A DNA stretch of 64,000 bases from Methylovorus mays (GCF_020531915.1 NZ_JAJAVG010000004.1:124001-188000), one strand, 5' to 3'; positions 21,155 to 31,014 are shown, counted from the first letter of the stretch. Notes: generated by a model not told the origin, from the sequence alone. A program made the numbers and translations.

Positions 21155-22174
21155 ATGATTATTGTCATGCACCGGGAGGCGAGTGATCGCGATGTGGCCG
21201 CCATTGTGGCACGCATTGAAGAGCAGGGGCTGGGGGTGAATGTATCCCGCGGCACCGAGCGTACCGTGATTGGCGCGATTGGTGATGAGCGCAAGCTGGA
21301 TCAGGTCATGTTTGAGACCATGGCTGGCGTTGAGCAGGCACTGCATATTCTCAAGCCTTATAAAATCGTGGCGCGGGAGTGGCATCCTGAGGACACCGTC
21401 ATCCATATCCGTGGGATTCCGCTAGGTGGCTCGCAAGTGCAAGTTATTGCGGGCCCTTGCTCGGTGGAAACGCCTGAACAGATGGCGGCATCTGCCAGCG
21501 CAGTGAAAGCGGCCGGCGTGCGATTGATGCGCGGCGGCGCATTCAAACCCCGTACCAGTCCTTATACCTTTCAAGGCACGGGGGTGGAAGGGCTGGAGAT
21601 GTTCCGACAGGCGGCAGATGCCGAGAATCTGCCTATCGTGACCGAGCTTATGGATGTGCGGCAATTGCCTATGTTCATGGACTATGGCGTGGATGTGATA
21701 CAGATCGGTACGCGCAATATGCAGAATTTTGATCTACTGAAAGAGGTGGGGCGCATTAACGTGCCGGTCATCCTCAAGCGTGGCATGTCGGCCACCATCA
21801 GCGAATGGTTGATGGCCGCTGAATATATTGCCGCCGGTGGCAATCACAATATTATTTTCTGCGAGCGCGGCATACGCACCTTTGAAACGGCCTACCGCAA
21901 TGTGCTGGATGTGACAGCGATTCCCGTGCTTAAAAAGGAAACCCATTTGCCGGTGATTGTGGACCCATCACATGCCGGCGGCAAAGCCTGGATGGTGCCC
22001 GCCTTGTCGCGGGCGGCCGTGGCGGCCGGGGCCGATGGCTTGCTGGTCGAAATGCACCCCAGCCCCTGCGATGCCTGGTGCGATGCTGATCAGGCGCTGA
22101 ACCCGCAAGAGTTGCAAACGCTGATGGGCGAGTTGCGGGGCATTGCCGGAATCCTGGGACGCAGCATCGCCTGA
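21155..22174 (+). CDS. aroF: 3-deoxy-7-phosphoheptulonate synthase, type I-beta
   Basis: 339 residues. Condenses phosphoenolpyruvate and erythrose 4-phosphate, the first shikimate step. An N-terminal ferredoxin-like/ACT-like regulatory domain (residues 1-70, starting MIIVMHREASDRDV) precedes the barrel with IAGPCSVET, RGGAFKPRTSPY and VDPSHAGGK. This domain layout is that of the Thermotoga/Bacillus enzymes, not E. coli AroFGH. The RuMP cycle supplies erythrose 4-phosphate. 32 bases after hisC. Confidence 0.95.
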   Translation: MIIVMHREASDRDVAAIVARIEEQGLGVNVSRGTERTVIGAIGDERKLDQVMFETMAGVEQALHILKPYKIVAREWHPEDTVIHIRGIPLGGSQVQVIAGPCSVETPEQMAASASAVKAAGVRLMRGGAFKPRTSPYTFQGTGVEGLEMFRQAADAENLPIVTELMDVRQLPMFMDYGVDVIQIGTRNMQNFDLLKEVGRINVPVILKRGMSATISEWLMAAEYIAAGGNHNIIFCERGIRTFETAYRNVLDVTAIPVLKKETHLPVIVDPSHAGGKAWMVPALSRAAVAAGADGLLVEMHPSPCDAWCDADQALNPQELQTLMGELRGIAGILGRSIA

Positions 22175-22219
22175 ATACCGCATGAATAGTCGCGTTGCGC
22201 GCATTTTCGGTACCAGACT

Positions 22220-22234
22220 TCATGATTATCATGA
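22220..22234. promoter_or_regulatory. 15-base palindrome upstream of pqqA
   Basis: TCATGAT-T-ATCATGA is a perfect inverted repeat in the gap between aroF and pqqA. Its core ATGATnATCAT equals the core of the Fur box, but the flanks differ, so the binding protein is unknown. Confidence 0.5.
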
Positions 22235-22284
22235 GCATGCTTTGGTTGTTTTTGCCCTGTTGCCTTGAGTAAGGGAGATGCACA

Positions 22285-22350
22285 ATGACTACACATCAAC
22301 GCAAGCCAAGCAACATGCGGTTGATGCCAGTGTTTCAAACCCATAATTAA
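22285..22350 (+). CDS. Candidate 21-residue leader peptide before pqqA
   Basis: Short frame starting MTTHQRKPSNMRLMPVF and ending 11 bases before the pqqA start. It has a good AAGGGAG ribosome site 8-14 bases upstream of the ATG. An overlapping frame in another phase (22278-22346, MHNDYTSTQAKQ) uses an ATG immediately after that site. I cannot tell which, if either, is translated. No similarity recognised. Confidence 0.35.
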   Translation: MTTHQRKPSNMRLMPVFQTHN

Positions 22351-22361
22351 GGAGAATCAAC

Positions 22362-22433
22362 ATGTGGACCAAACCAGAAGCTACTGAAATGCGTTTCGGC
22401 TTTGAAGTAACCATGTACGTTTGCAATCGCTAA
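22362..22433 (+). CDS. pqqA: PQQ precursor peptide PqqA
   Basis: 23-residue peptide beginning MWTKPEATEMRFGFE. It contains the conserved Glu15 and Tyr19 (E-V-T-M-Y) that PqqE cross-links to begin building pyrroloquinoline quinone. AAGGAGA lies just ahead of the ATG. It has the usual 23-24-residue length and sits first in the pqq operon. Followed by two stem-loops before pqqB, which probably set a high pqqA:pqqB transcript ratio. Confidence 0.97.
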   Translation: MWTKPEATEMRFGFEVTMYVCNR

Positions 22434-22460
22434 TTCGATTGCTTGCAGGTTACGCAAGAC

Positions 22461-22478
22461 GGGCCGGGATTCCGGCCC
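22461..22478 (+). promoter_or_regulatory. First stem-loop of the pqqA-pqqB spacer
   Basis: GGGCCGG-gatt-CCGGCCC, a 7-base GC-only stem with a tetraloop and no T-run. Likely an mRNA 3' stabiliser or partial attenuator. Confidence 0.6.
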
Positions 22479-22490
22479 GACTTGTACTGA

Positions 22491-22532
22491 ATGATGCCTG
22501 AGTGCTGTTTTGTGAGAGTATTCAGGCATCAT
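22491..22532 (+). promoter_or_regulatory. Second stem-loop of the pqqA-pqqB spacer
   Basis: ATGATGCCTGA and TCAGGCATCAT, an exact 11-base stem around a 20-base loop, about 60 bases before pqqB. Confidence 0.6.
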
Positions 22533-22595
22533 CCAACGGGGATCTGGAAATTAAAACAAAGACCCCGCATCCAGTTTTGAGAGAGAAGAACAAGC

Positions 22596-23513
22596 ATGCA
22601 AATTCATGTACTAGGCGCTGGCGCTGGCGGCGGCTTTCCGCAGTGGAACTGCAACTGTCCCAATTGTGATGGCTTGCGCAAAGGCACGATCAAGGCCAAA
22701 CGTCGTACCCAATCTTCCATCTGCGTGAGTGGCGATGGCATCAACTGGGTATTGTTCAATACCTCTCCCGATATTCTGCAGCAAATCCAGGAATTCCCGC
22801 CTTTACAGCCCGCCCGCGCGATTCGCGACAGCGGTATTGTGGGCATTGTGCTGATCGACGCCCAGATCGATCACACCACTGGTCTGCTGATGTTGCGCGA
22901 GGGCCAGGTGAAGCGTGAAATCTGGTGTACCGACATGGTGTATCAGGATCTGACCACGGGTAATCCCTTGTTGAATATCCTGGGGCATTATTGCGGCGTC
23001 AATCATCATCCAATTGCGGTGGATGGACAAACGACCTTTGAAATCCCCGGCGCTGCCAACCTGCGCTTTACGGCCGTTGCCCTCAAAAGCGCGGCGCCAC
23101 CGTATTCGCCGCATCGTAATGATCCACACCCAGGTGACACCATAGGCGTGCTGATCGAAGACACCAATACTGGCAAGAAGTGCTGGTATTCCCCGGGCTT
23201 GGGCGAGATTGAGCCACACCTGCCACCCTTGCTGGAGCAGGCAGACTGCATCATGGTGGATGGCACATTCTGGACCAATACCGAAATGATCGACATGGGC
23301 CTAATGACCAAGACAGCCCGCAGCATCGGCCACCTGCCACAGTCAGGCGAGGGTGGCATGATGGAAGCCTTGTCTCCCTACAAGAAAGCCCGCAAGGTGC
23401 TGATTCACATCAACAATACCAACCCGATTCTGCGGGAGGACTCCGCCGAGCGGGCCGAGCTGGAACGTCATGGCATTGAAGTTGCCTATGACGGTATGGA
23501 TATCGTTTTATAA
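22596..23513 (+). CDS. pqqB: PQQ biosynthesis hydroxylase PqqB
   Basis: 305 residues, metallo-beta-lactamase fold. The starting motif [21 protein letters not shown] is split here by its key residues: glycine-rich turn, then the cysteine pair that binds structural zinc. [11 protein letters not shown] is the modified metal motif of the family. PqqB is thought to hydroxylate the Glu-Tyr-derived intermediate. Standard length; GAGAGAAGAA ribosome site. Second structural gene of the operon. Confidence 0.97.
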   Translation: MQIHVLGAGAGGGFPQWNCNCPNCDGLRKGTIKAKRRTQSSICVSGDGINWVLFNTSPDILQQIQEFPPLQPARAIRDSGIVGIVLIDAQIDHTTGLLMLREGQVKREIWCTDMVYQDLTTGNPLLNILGHYCGVNHHPIAVDGQTTFEIPGAANLRFTAVALKSAAPPYSPHRNDPHPGDTIGVLIEDTNTGKKCWYSPGLGEIEPHLPPLLEQADCIMVDGTFWTNTEMIDMGLMTKTARSIGHLPQSGEGGMMEALSPYKKARKVLIHINNTNPILREDSAERAELERHGIEVAYDGMDIVL

Positions 23514-23553
23514 AACCCAGATTATAAAAATACCAAGATAGACGGAGATCATC

Positions 23554-24285
23554 ATGAGTGCACCATGGAGTCGTGAAGAGTTTGAGGAAAAGCTGCGTGA
23601 GAAGGGCAAGGGTTACCATATCTATCATCCCTTCCACGTGATGATGTATGAGGGCAAGCTCACCCGCGAGCAGCTGCAATGCTGGGTGGCTAACCGCTTT
23701 TATTACCAGATCGGTATTCCGCAAAAAGACGCGGCCATCATGTCCAACTGCCCGGACAAGGAAATCCGCAAAGGCTGGATACAGCGCATTATCGACCATG
23801 ATGGTGATGGCACTGCCGAAGGCGGTATTGAAGCCTGGATCAAGCTGGGCGAGGCCGTTGGCCTGACGCGTGAGGATGTGACTTCGCTGCGATTGGTCAG
23901 TCCTGGCGTCCGTTTTGCCGTGGATGCCTATATCAATTTTGCCCGTCAGCGTCCATGGCAGGAGTCGGTGTGTTCGTCACTGACCGAGCTGTTTGCGCCG
24001 CACATTCACCAGCAACGCATCAGTTCCTGGCCCAGCATGTATCCCTGGGTAAAGGAAGAAGGCCTGATTTATTTCAAGAAGCGTCTGACCGAAGCCCGCC
24101 GCGATGTGGAGCAGGGTTTGGCGGTGACGCTGGACTACTTCAGCCAGAGCCGTGAAATGCAGGAAAAGGCGCTGGATATTCTCCAATTCAAGCTGGACGT
24201 GCTGTGGGTCATTGCTGACGCCATCATGCTGGCCTCTACCGATATTAAGGTTGAAGATCGTGACTACCTCCGTCAACCCCGCTGA
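23554..24285 (+). CDS. pqqC: Pyrroloquinoline-quinone synthase PqqC
   Basis: 243 residues, cofactor-free all-helical oxidase that carries out the last ring closure and eight-electron oxidation to PQQ. The motifs [22 protein letters not shown] and [11 protein letters not shown] supply the active-site histidines, tyrosine and arginines of the family. Overlaps pqqD by 26 bases, indicating coupled translation. Confidence 0.97.
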   Translation: MSAPWSREEFEEKLREKGKGYHIYHPFHVMMYEGKLTREQLQCWVANRFYYQIGIPQKDAAIMSNCPDKEIRKGWIQRIIDHDGDGTAEGGIEAWIKLGEAVGLTREDVTSLRLVSPGVRFAVDAYINFARQRPWQESVCSSLTELFAPHIHQQRISSWPSMYPWVKEEGLIYFKKRLTEARRDVEQGLAVTLDYFSQSREMQEKALDILQFKLDVLWVIADAIMLASTDIKVEDRDYLRQPR

Positions 24286-24544
24286 TATTTACAGTCTGGC
24301 CCGCCACTACCGCTTTCAGTGGGAAGAGGCGCAGCAATGCTATGTGCTGTTGTTCCCCGAAGGCATGATCAAGCTTAATGGCGGCGCCGGTGAAGTGATC
24401 AAACGGGTGGATGGCAATAAAACCGTTGCGGATATTGTCACCGAGCTGCAACAGGCTTTCCCGGATGCCACGGATATTGAGGCTGACATTCTCGCCATGC
24501 TCCAGCTGGCGCTTGAAAAAGCCTGGCTGGAAAAACGCAACTAA
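24260..24544 (+). CDS. pqqD: PqqA-binding chaperone PqqD
   Basis: 94 residues from the GTG at 24260, which lies inside the end of pqqC. PqqD is a winged-helix RiPP recognition protein that delivers PqqA to PqqE. The strand [19 protein letters not shown] and the following helix match the family. The frame is open further upstream to 24152 but that part is pqqC in another frame; normal PqqD length supports the GTG. pqqE follows after 48 bases with no fusion. Confidence 0.93.
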   Translation: MTTSVNPADIYSLARHYRFQWEEAQQCYVLLFPEGMIKLNGGAGEVIKRVDGNKTVADIVTELQQAFPDATDIEADILAMLQLALEKAWLEKRN

Positions 24545-24592
24545 TGTTTAAAAACTTAAGGTTGCAAAACTAAGGTTGCAAGGAGCGTCATC

Positions 24593-25780
24593 ATGACTAC
24601 TACAGGCAATAACGGCGTCGCCGCCTCCAAAACCAACACCCAGCCCCTGTGGCTGCTGGCCGAAGTCACTTATCGCTGCCCGCTGCATTGCGCGTTTTGC
24701 TATAACCCGACCGATTACGACAAGCACACCCAGAATGAGCTGACCACCGAACAGTGGATACAGGCCCTGCGCGATGCGCGCAAAATGGGGGCGCTGCAGC
24801 TGGGTATCTCCGGCGGCGAGCCGCTGTTGCGTGATGATATTGAAGACATCGTGCGCGAAGCGCGCCAGCTGGGCTATTACAGCAACCTGATCACCTCCGG
24901 TGTAGGCCTCACGGAAAAACGCATACAGGAATTCAAAGAAGGCGGGCTGGATCATATCCAGCTCTCCATGCATGACATTACTGAAGAGATCAACAACTTC
25001 ATTACCAACACCAAAACCTTTGAGCTGAAGAAAAAGGTAGCGGCCATGATCAAGGGCCATGGCTACCCCATGGTGCTGAATGTGGTGATCCATCGCTACA
25101 ACATCGGCCATATCAAGGAAATTCTGGAGATGGCCGAGGCTCTGGGCGCGGATTATGTCGAGCTCGCCAATACGCAGTACTACGGCTGGTCGCTGATCAA
25201 CCGTAGCCAGCTGATGCCGACCAAGGAACAGATTGATCATGCCGAGATGATCACCAATGAGTTCCGTCAAAAGGTCGGCAACAAGATGAAGATTTTCTTC
25301 GTGGTGCCGGATTACTTCTCGGATCGTCCCAAGAAATGCATGAACGGCTGGGGCGAGGTATTCATGATTGTGACCGCCAATGGCGATGTGCTGCCTTGCC
25401 ATTCTGCCCGCGTATTGCCGGGCATGGCATTCCCCAATGTGCGTGAACATGGCTTGGAGTGGGCGTGGAAAGAGTCGCCGGCATTCAATAAATACCGTGG
25501 CGATGACTGGATGAAAGAGCCATGTCGCAGTTGCCCGGAAAAAGAAAAGGATCTGGGTGGCTGTCGATGCCAGGCCTTCCTGTTGTCAGGCGATGCAGAG
25601 AGCGCTGACCCGGTATGTACGCTGTCGCCCAATCACCATCTGATTGAAAAAGCGATTGAGGATGCCAAGAACCCGCAATTGCAGGCGCAGCCCATTGTCT
25701 TCCGCAATGACAAAAACTCGCGGCGTATTGCCGCTGGCGAAGCCCCCGAACTGGTCAAGGAGTTTCATGCCTTGCCATAA
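24593..25780 (+). CDS. pqqE: PqqA peptide cyclase PqqE (radical SAM)
   Basis: 395 residues. Forms the carbon-carbon bond between Glu and Tyr of PqqA. The radical-SAM cluster cysteines are Cys29, Cys33 and Cys36 (YRCPLHCAFC), with GGEPLL as the SAM loop; the C-terminal SPASM domain has CMNGWG, CHSARVLPG and the CRSCPEKEKDLGGCRC cysteine set for auxiliary clusters. AAGGAGC ribosome site. Last gene of the operon; a terminator follows. Confidence 0.97.
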   Translation: MTTTGNNGVAASKTNTQPLWLLAEVTYRCPLHCAFCYNPTDYDKHTQNELTTEQWIQALRDARKMGALQLGISGGEPLLRDDIEDIVREARQLGYYSNLITSGVGLTEKRIQEFKEGGLDHIQLSMHDITEEINNFITNTKTFELKKKVAAMIKGHGYPMVLNVVIHRYNIGHIKEILEMAEALGADYVELANTQYYGWSLINRSQLMPTKEQIDHAEMITNEFRQKVGNKMKIFFVVPDYFSDRPKKCMNGWGEVFMIVTANGDVLPCHSARVLPGMAFPNVREHGLEWAWKESPAFNKYRGDDWMKEPCRSCPEKEKDLGGCRCQAFLLSGDAESADPVCTLSPNHHLIEKAIEDAKNPQLQAQPIVFRNDKNSRRIAAGEAPELVKEFHALP

Positions 25781-25831
25781 CACCAGGGCGATCAGCAATT
25801 GGTAATCGCCTGTGTCAGCATAGTCAGTCAG

Positions 25832-25863
25832 AAAAGCGCGTTGCTCCCCAGCGCGCTTTTTTG
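25832..25863 (+). terminator. Terminator of the pqq operon
   Basis: AAAAGCGCG / CGCGCTTTT stem with a T-run, 52 bases after pqqE. Confidence 0.85.
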
Positions 25864-25901
25864 TGCTCCATGGATGTCACACACCTCATATAATTACCCA
25901 C

Positions 25902-27110
25902 ATGCATAAAGCCTCCGCTCTTACCTTGTCATTCCTGCTGGCTGGCCTGGCTGCGCTGGCGCCATTCACCATTGATACCTACCTGCCAGCATTTCATACG
26001 CTGGCGCAGGATTTTCATACCGACAATCTGGCCATCCAGCAAAGTCTCACCGCCTATCTGTTGCCATATGCCTTGATGACACTCTGGCATGGCGCGATTT
26101 CAGATGCGATTGGTCGCTTGCGGACGATTTATATCGGGTTGGGCATCTTTACGCTGGCGTCCATCGGCTGCGCATTTGCCAGCAATGTAGAAACCCTGTG
26201 GTTCTTTCGGGTGATTCAGGGGCTATCCGCAGGCGCGGGCAATGTGGTGGCGCGGGCCATGGTGCGCGATCTGTTTGAAGGCGTGATGGCGCAGCGGGTG
26301 ATGGCGCAACTGCAGATGATGTTTGGCCTGGCACCCGCGATAGCGCCCATCATGGGTGGCTGGCTGCTGGGGATACACTGGCAGGCTATTTTTGTGTTTC
26401 TGGCTTTGTATGCAGTGCTCGCCATGCTGTGTGTGCAGCGTTGGCTACCGGAAACCATGCCGCCCGAAAAGCGCCGTCCACTTTCGGCGCAGGCCGTTTG
26501 GCAGGGCTATGCCCAGGTATTTGGCGATAGGGAATATCTGAAACTGGTCGTCGCCGTGGGCGCCAATTTTGCGGGGTTTTTTGTGTATGTGCTGGCGGCA
26601 CCGGTCTTTCTGGTCGAGCACCTTGGTCTTGGGCCGCAGCAGTTTGGCTGGATGTTCATCCCGACTGTTTGCGGCATGATGCTCGGCTCCTACCTGGCTC
26701 GCCACAGTGCCGGTCGCTATAGTGCGCACCACATCATTCACCTGGGATATGGCTGGATGGCGATGGCCGCCATATTGAATATGCTGGTGTGCTGGTTGCT
26801 GCCACCGCAGCCTTTATGGAATATCGCCCCCATTGTGCTCTATAACATAGGCTCTGCGTTGGTGTTGCCCAACCTGTCGATTGCCGCATTGGACCGCATG
26901 CCAAAATTGCGCGGCACCGCATCGTCTGGCCAGGCATTCATGCAGATGTTGCTGGCAACCGTCTCTGCCGGTTTGCTGATCCCCTTGCTCTGGCATCATC
27001 CCGCCGGATTGGCCTTGGGTATGGCGGGGTATTTGCTACTGGGGTTTCTGGTCACGCGCGCCAGCCTGGTGTGGTCTCCACCAGGCGATCCTGTCAGTCA
27101 GGCGAAGTAG
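25902..27110 (+). CDS. MFS drug-resistance transporter (Bcr/CflA type)
   Basis: 402 residues from the ATG at 25902; a GTG further upstream would overlap the terminator. Twelve hydrophobic segments, with the 12-TMS MFS motif A after TM2 (GAISDAIGRLRTIYIG) and the TM1 motif FTIDTYLPAFHTLAQDF of Bcr/CflA exporters. A proton-driven efflux pump; the substrate cannot be predicted. Stands alone, convergent with recQ across a 93-base gap that shows no clear terminator. Confidence 0.9.
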   Translation: MHKASALTLSFLLAGLAALAPFTIDTYLPAFHTLAQDFHTDNLAIQQSLTAYLLPYALMTLWHGAISDAIGRLRTIYIGLGIFTLASIGCAFASNVETLWFFRVIQGLSAGAGNVVARAMVRDLFEGVMAQRVMAQLQMMFGLAPAIAPIMGGWLLGIHWQAIFVFLALYAVLAMLCVQRWLPETMPPEKRRPLSAQAVWQGYAQVFGDREYLKLVVAVGANFAGFFVYVLAAPVFLVEHLGLGPQQFGWMFIPTVCGMMLGSYLARHSAGRYSAHHIIHLGYGWMAMAAILNMLVCWLLPPQPLWNIAPIVLYNIGSALVLPNLSIAALDRMPKLRGTASSGQAFMQMLLATVSAGLLIPLLWHHPAGLALGMAGYLLLGFLVTRASLVWSPPGDPVSQAK

Positions 27111-27203
27111 TCAACAGTTCTCGCCAAGAGGTATCTGGCGTTTACACGAATGTAGCTAACGATCGACATGCCAATAACGGCGGAGGATAGGCGGTCCTGA
27201 TAC

Positions 27204-29033
27204 TCAGGCGTGGTCTTCCAATACTTTCAGGAAATCGTCGCCGTAGCGTGCCAGCTTGGCTTGCCCCACGCCGCCTATCTGGCCCAGCTCGGTCAGGCTC
27301 TGCGGTTTGCGGTTGAGAATTTCCAGCAAGGTGCTGTCATGGAAGATGACATAAGGCGGCACACCTTGCTCCTTGGCGAGTTCCATGCGTTTGGCACGCA
27401 GCGCTTGCCATAAGGGATCATCTTGCGCGCCTGCAAAGGCTTCCTTGGCACGGGAGCTGCGCTCGGCCTTACTCATGCGGTTGCCTGCAGGGGTCGGGTC
27501 CTGACGTTGCCAGACTTCACATTCACCGCGCAATACAGGGCGCGCTGCCTCGGTCAGGCGCAACCCCCCATAGGCCGCAATATCGACCTCAAGCAAACCG
27601 CTGGCTGCCAGTTGCCGGAATACGCTGCTCCATTGCGCCACGCTGTATTGCTTGCCTATGCCAAAGGTGCTGACTTGCTGATGGTTGAATCTCTCCACTT
27701 GCGGCGTCACTTTGCCGATCAGGATATCAATCAGATGCCCCGTGCCAAAGCGCTGCCCGGTGCGATACACGCAGGAGAGCGCCATGCGGGCGGCTTCGGT
27801 GGCATTCCAGGTCTCCGGCGGTGTCAGGCAGTTGTCGCACTGGGCGCAATCGCCAGGGTGGGCTTCGCCAAAGTAGCGCAATATGCCCTGATGGCGGCAG
27901 CCGGTGGCCTCGCAAAAGCCGAGCAGGGCATCCAGTTTCTGTCGCTCCACGCGTTTGCGTTCTTCTGGCGCATCGCCCGAGTCCAGCATTTGCCGCATCG
28001 AGACTACATCGCCCAGTCCATAGGCCATCCAGGCATTGGCTTGCAGGCCATCGCGCCCGGCGCGGCCGGTTTCCTGGTAATAGCTTTCCATGCTTTTCGG
28101 CAGGTCCAGATGCGCCACGAAGCGCACATTGGGTTTGTCTATGCCCATGCCAAAGGCGATGGTCGCCACCATGATGATGCCTTCTTCGCGCAGGAACTGG
28201 CGTTGATGCTTTTCTCGCGTCGCGGCATCAAGGCCAGCATGGTAAGGCAGGGCATTCCAACCGCGGCTTTGCAGCCAGGCGGCGGTTTCATCTACCTTGC
28301 GCCGCGACAGGCAATATACGATGCCAGCGTCGTTGGGGTGCTCGGTTTCAAGGAATTGCTCCAGCTGCTGGCGCGCATTGTTTTTCAGCACAATGCGGTA
28401 GCGAATATTCGGGCGGTCAAAGCTGGAGATGAACTGGCGGGCATGCTCAAGGTTAAGCCGCTCGATGATTTCGGCGCGGGTAGGGGCGTCCGCTGTGGCG
28501 GTGAGGGCTACCCGTGGCACATCGGGGAATCGCTCATGCAATATCGTGAGCTGGCGGTATTCCGGACGGAAATCATGCCCCCATTGCGAGACGCAGTGCG
28601 CTTCATCAATGGCAAACAGCGCAAGGCCGATGTGCGCCTGCACTTCGTCCAGCAATGAAAGAAAGCTGCTCAGCATCAGGCGTTCCGGCGCCACATACAG
28701 AATCTTGATGTCACCGGAAAGGATGCGTTGCTGCAGTTGATAGGCGGCATCTGCCTGCAGGCTGGAGTTGAGGAACGCAGCTTCCACGCCAAGCTGCTGC
28801 AATGCCTCGACCTGATTCTGCATGAGCGCGATCAGTGGCGAGACGACAATCGCCAGGCCAGGACGCAACAGCGCGGGAATCTGATAACACAGTGATTTCC
28901 CACCACCCGTGGGCATCAACACCAGCGCATCGCCACCTTGCGCCAGATGTTCAACGACGTCTTGCTGGGGGCCTCGGAACTGGTTGTAACCGAATATGCT
29001 TTCCAGCACCTCTTGGGCGTTGCGATGGCTCAT
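27204..29033 (-). CDS. recQ: ATP-dependent DNA helicase RecQ
   Basis: 609 residues. 3'-5' helicase in recombination and stalled-fork repair. Walker A ([12 protein letters not shown]) near residue 45 and DEAH box ([16 protein letters not shown]), helicase motif VI ([10 protein letters not shown]), the RQC zinc site ([11 protein letters not shown] and CAQCDNC) and a C-terminal HRDC domain (from about residue 530) are all present, so it is the full-length E. coli-type protein. Confidence 0.97.
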   Translation of the reverse strand: MSHRNAQEVLESIFGYNQFRGPQQDVVEHLAQGGDALVLMPTGGGKSLCYQIPALLRPGLAIVVSPLIALMQNQVEALQQLGVEAAFLNSSLQADAAYQLQQRILSGDIKILYVAPERLMLSSFLSLLDEVQAHIGLALFAIDEAHCVSQWGHDFRPEYRQLTILHERFPDVPRVALTATADAPTRAEIIERLNLEHARQFISSFDRPNIRYRIVLKNNARQQLEQFLETEHPNDAGIVYCLSRRKVDETAAWLQSRGWNALPYHAGLDAATREKHQRQFLREEGIIMVATIAFGMGIDKPNVRFVAHLDLPKSMESYYQETGRAGRDGLQANAWMAYGLGDVVSMRQMLDSGDAPEERKRVERQKLDALLGFCEATGCRHQGILRYFGEAHPGDCAQCDNCLTPPETWNATEAARMALSCVYRTGQRFGTGHLIDILIGKVTPQVERFNHQQVSTFGIGKQYSVAQWSSVFRQLAASGLLEVDIAAYGGLRLTEAARPVLRGECEVWQRQDPTPAGNRMSKAERSSRAKEAFAGAQDDPLWQALRAKRMELAKEQGVPPYVIFHDSTLLEILNRKPQSLTELGQIGGVGQAKLARYGDDFLKVLEDHA

Positions 29034-29133
29034 GTGGGCGCTATCTATGATGTGGCGGGCGTCATGCGCGAGCGGGTAAGCGGTGAGGGCTTATGCATCA
29101 CATGAGTGGTGACGGTTGCCCACGGCCGAGTGC

Positions 29134-29171
29134 CAAAAGCAAAAGCCCCAACAGGGGCTTGGCTTTTTTTG
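29134..29171. terminator. Terminator after fdxA
   Basis: AAGC-a-AAAGCCCC, loop aaca, GGGGCTT-g-GCTTTTTTT: a nearly perfect stem with A-rich and T-rich ends, so it can work on both strands. It ends the minus-strand fdxA transcript. Confidence 0.8.
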
Positions 29172-29208
29172 GCCATGACGGGCAAGGCCTTAAACATCCG
29201 GGCTAAAA

Positions 29209-29532
29209 CTATTCGACCAGCAGATCGCGCTTGCCAGCTTTGCCGTTATTGGTGTCAGCGTCAGGCAGTGGATCCTTGCGGCCAGTAATGGTGGGCCAGA
29301 TAGCGGACAGGCGTGCATTCAGGGCAATGAATTCCTGCTGGTCAGCAGGGACATCATCTTCTGCGTAAATCGCTTCAGCAGGGCACTCGGCAACACACAG
29401 GGTGCAATCAATGCATTCGTCAGGGTTGATTGCCAGAAAGTTGGGGCCCTCTACAAAGCAATCGACCGGGCAAACATCCACGCAATCGGTGTATTTGCAT
29501 TGAATACAATTTTCAGTGACAACATAAGCCAT
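29209..29532 (-). CDS. fdxA: 7Fe ferredoxin FdxA
   Basis: 107 residues. Cysteines follow the FdxA pattern: [16 protein letters not shown] and [13 protein letters not shown], which together bind one [3Fe-4S] and one [4Fe-4S] cluster. A low-potential soluble electron carrier. The long acidic tail (from residue 60) is usual for this class in proteobacteria. It follows cysN on the same strand after 111 bases but has its own -10-like element, so it may be both co-transcribed and independent. A role as donor to sulfite reductase is possible but not shown. Confidence 0.95.
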   Translation of the reverse strand: MAYVVTENCIQCKYTDCVDVCPVDCFVEGPNFLAINPDECIDCTLCVAECPAEAIYAEDDVPADQQEFIALNARLSAIWPTITGRKDPLPDADTNNGKAGKRDLLVE

Positions 29533-29574
29533 TCAAACAATCCTCTCAAAATCCCGGCGCTTTTAGACAGACGC

Positions 29575-29580
29575 CATTAT
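29575..29580 (-). promoter_or_regulatory. -10 element upstream of fdxA
   Basis: TATAAT on the minus strand, 43 bases before the fdxA start codon; no convincing -35 at the right spacing. Confidence 0.4.
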
Positions 29581-29643
29581 AGTCGATATAAAACGTTATT
29601 TTTATTGATAATGCTGATAAGGCAATTCCAGTGAATCGATAAG

Positions 29644-30942
29644 CTAGCCGGTGATCATGCCAGCGCCGACCGTGTTATTGGTCGACTCATCAATCACGAT
29701 AAAAGCCCCGGTAGCGCGATTGCGGCTATAGGCATCCACCATCAGCGGCTGCGCCAGGCGGAAGCTAATGCGGGCGATATCGTTCATGGCCAGCCCTTGG
29801 GTGGGCAGCTCTTCCAGGGTATTCACGTCTACCTTGTAGGCGATCTCGCCGACCTTGGCTTTGGATTCGCGCGTAGTGTGGCGAATGATATAGGTGCGGG
29901 CAGCCGAGAGCGGGGTTTCCGACAGCCAGCAGACAAAGGCGTCGATCTGCTTGACGGGCTCAGGTGCGGCGCCTGTCTTTACGATCATGTCACCGCGGGA
30001 AATATCGATTTCATCTTCCAGCAGCAAGGTCACGGATTGCTCGGTAATGGCGGTTGGCAGCTGCTCGATACCCAGCTGGATGGCTTTCACCGTCGAGGTC
30101 TGCCCGGAGGGCAGGGCGGTGACGGCATCGCCCACGGCGATTTCACCGGACTCCACCTTGCCCATGAAGCCACGGAAGTCATGCAATTCCGGATCGTCGG
30201 AAGCATGCGGGCGGCAGACAAACTGCACAGGGAAGCGGAAGTCTTCTGATTGCTCTGAATGCGCGGCAGGCACGGATTCGAGCAAGTCGATCAGTGTTGG
30301 GCCGGTATACCAGTCCAGGCCTTCGCCACGGTCCACAATCATGTCACCATTGAGCGCAGATAGTGGGATGAAGGTGATGTCGTGCCCGGCGCGTTGCAGA
30401 CCGATCTGCTCGGCAAATGCCAGGTAATCAGCGCGGATACGTTCAAACACGGCCTGATCATAATCCACCAGATCCATCTTGTTCACCGCGACCACGATGT
30501 GCGGAATGCCCACCAGATGCGCCAGGTAAGAGTGGCGACGGGTTTGCGTCAGCACGCCTTTGCGGGCATCAATCAGGATGATGGCCAGATTGGCCGTAGA
30601 AGCGGCAGTCACCATATTGCGGGTGTACTGTTCATGACCGGGAGCATCGGCAATAATGTATTTGCGGGTGCCGGTGCTGAAGTAGCGGTAGGCCACGTCT
30701 ATGGTAATGCCTTGCTCGCGCTCGGCTTGCAGGCCATCCGTCAGCAGCGACAGGTCAACCGCACCCATGCCGCGTTTCTTCGAGGTTTTTTCCATCTGGG
30801 TGAGCGTGTCGGCCAGAATGGTTTTGGTGTCGAACAGCAGGCGACCAATCAGGGTGCTTTTGCCGTCATCTACACTGCCGCAAGTCATGAAGCGCAGCAA
30901 GGAGTCGTTATGTTGTGGTGTTGTCATGATGTCTACCGTCAT
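29644..30942 (-). CDS. cysN: Sulfate adenylyltransferase subunit 1 (GTPase)
   Basis: 432 residues. Regulatory GTPase half of ATP sulfurylase; GTP hydrolysis drives APS formation with CysD. G1 (GSVDDGKSTLIGRLL), G3 (DAPGHEQYTRNM) and G4 (NKMDL) are intact, followed by the two beta-barrel domains of EF-Tu-like proteins. It lacks a fused APS kinase (CysC) domain, which fits the APS-reductase type CysH encoded in the same operon. Confidence 0.96.
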   Translation of the reverse strand: MTVDIMTTPQHNDSLLRFMTCGSVDDGKSTLIGRLLFDTKTILADTLTQMEKTSKKRGMGAVDLSLLTDGLQAEREQGITIDVAYRYFSTGTRKYIIADAPGHEQYTRNMVTAASTANLAIILIDARKGVLTQTRRHSYLAHLVGIPHIVVAVNKMDLVDYDQAVFERIRADYLAFAEQIGLQRAGHDITFIPLSALNGDMIVDRGEGLDWYTGPTLIDLLESVPAAHSEQSEDFRFPVQFVCRPHASDDPELHDFRGFMGKVESGEIAVGDAVTALPSGQTSTVKAIQLGIEQLPTAITEQSVTLLLEDEIDISRGDMIVKTGAAPEPVKQIDAFVCWLSETPLSAARTYIIRHTTRESKAKVGEIAYKVDVNTLEELPTQGLAMNDIARISFRLAQPLMVDAYSRNRATGAFIVIDESTNNTVGAGMITG

Positions 30943-31014
30943 TAATTCAGTGATCCGCTAACCAGCCCATATCGGGACAGTCTCTTGGGAATAGCGCAGG
31001 CTATTGCCGCCGGC

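Noticed and set aside
27423-28658. 411-residue open frame on the plus strand
   Set aside because: Antisense to recQ, low-complexity composition caused by codon bias of the real gene.
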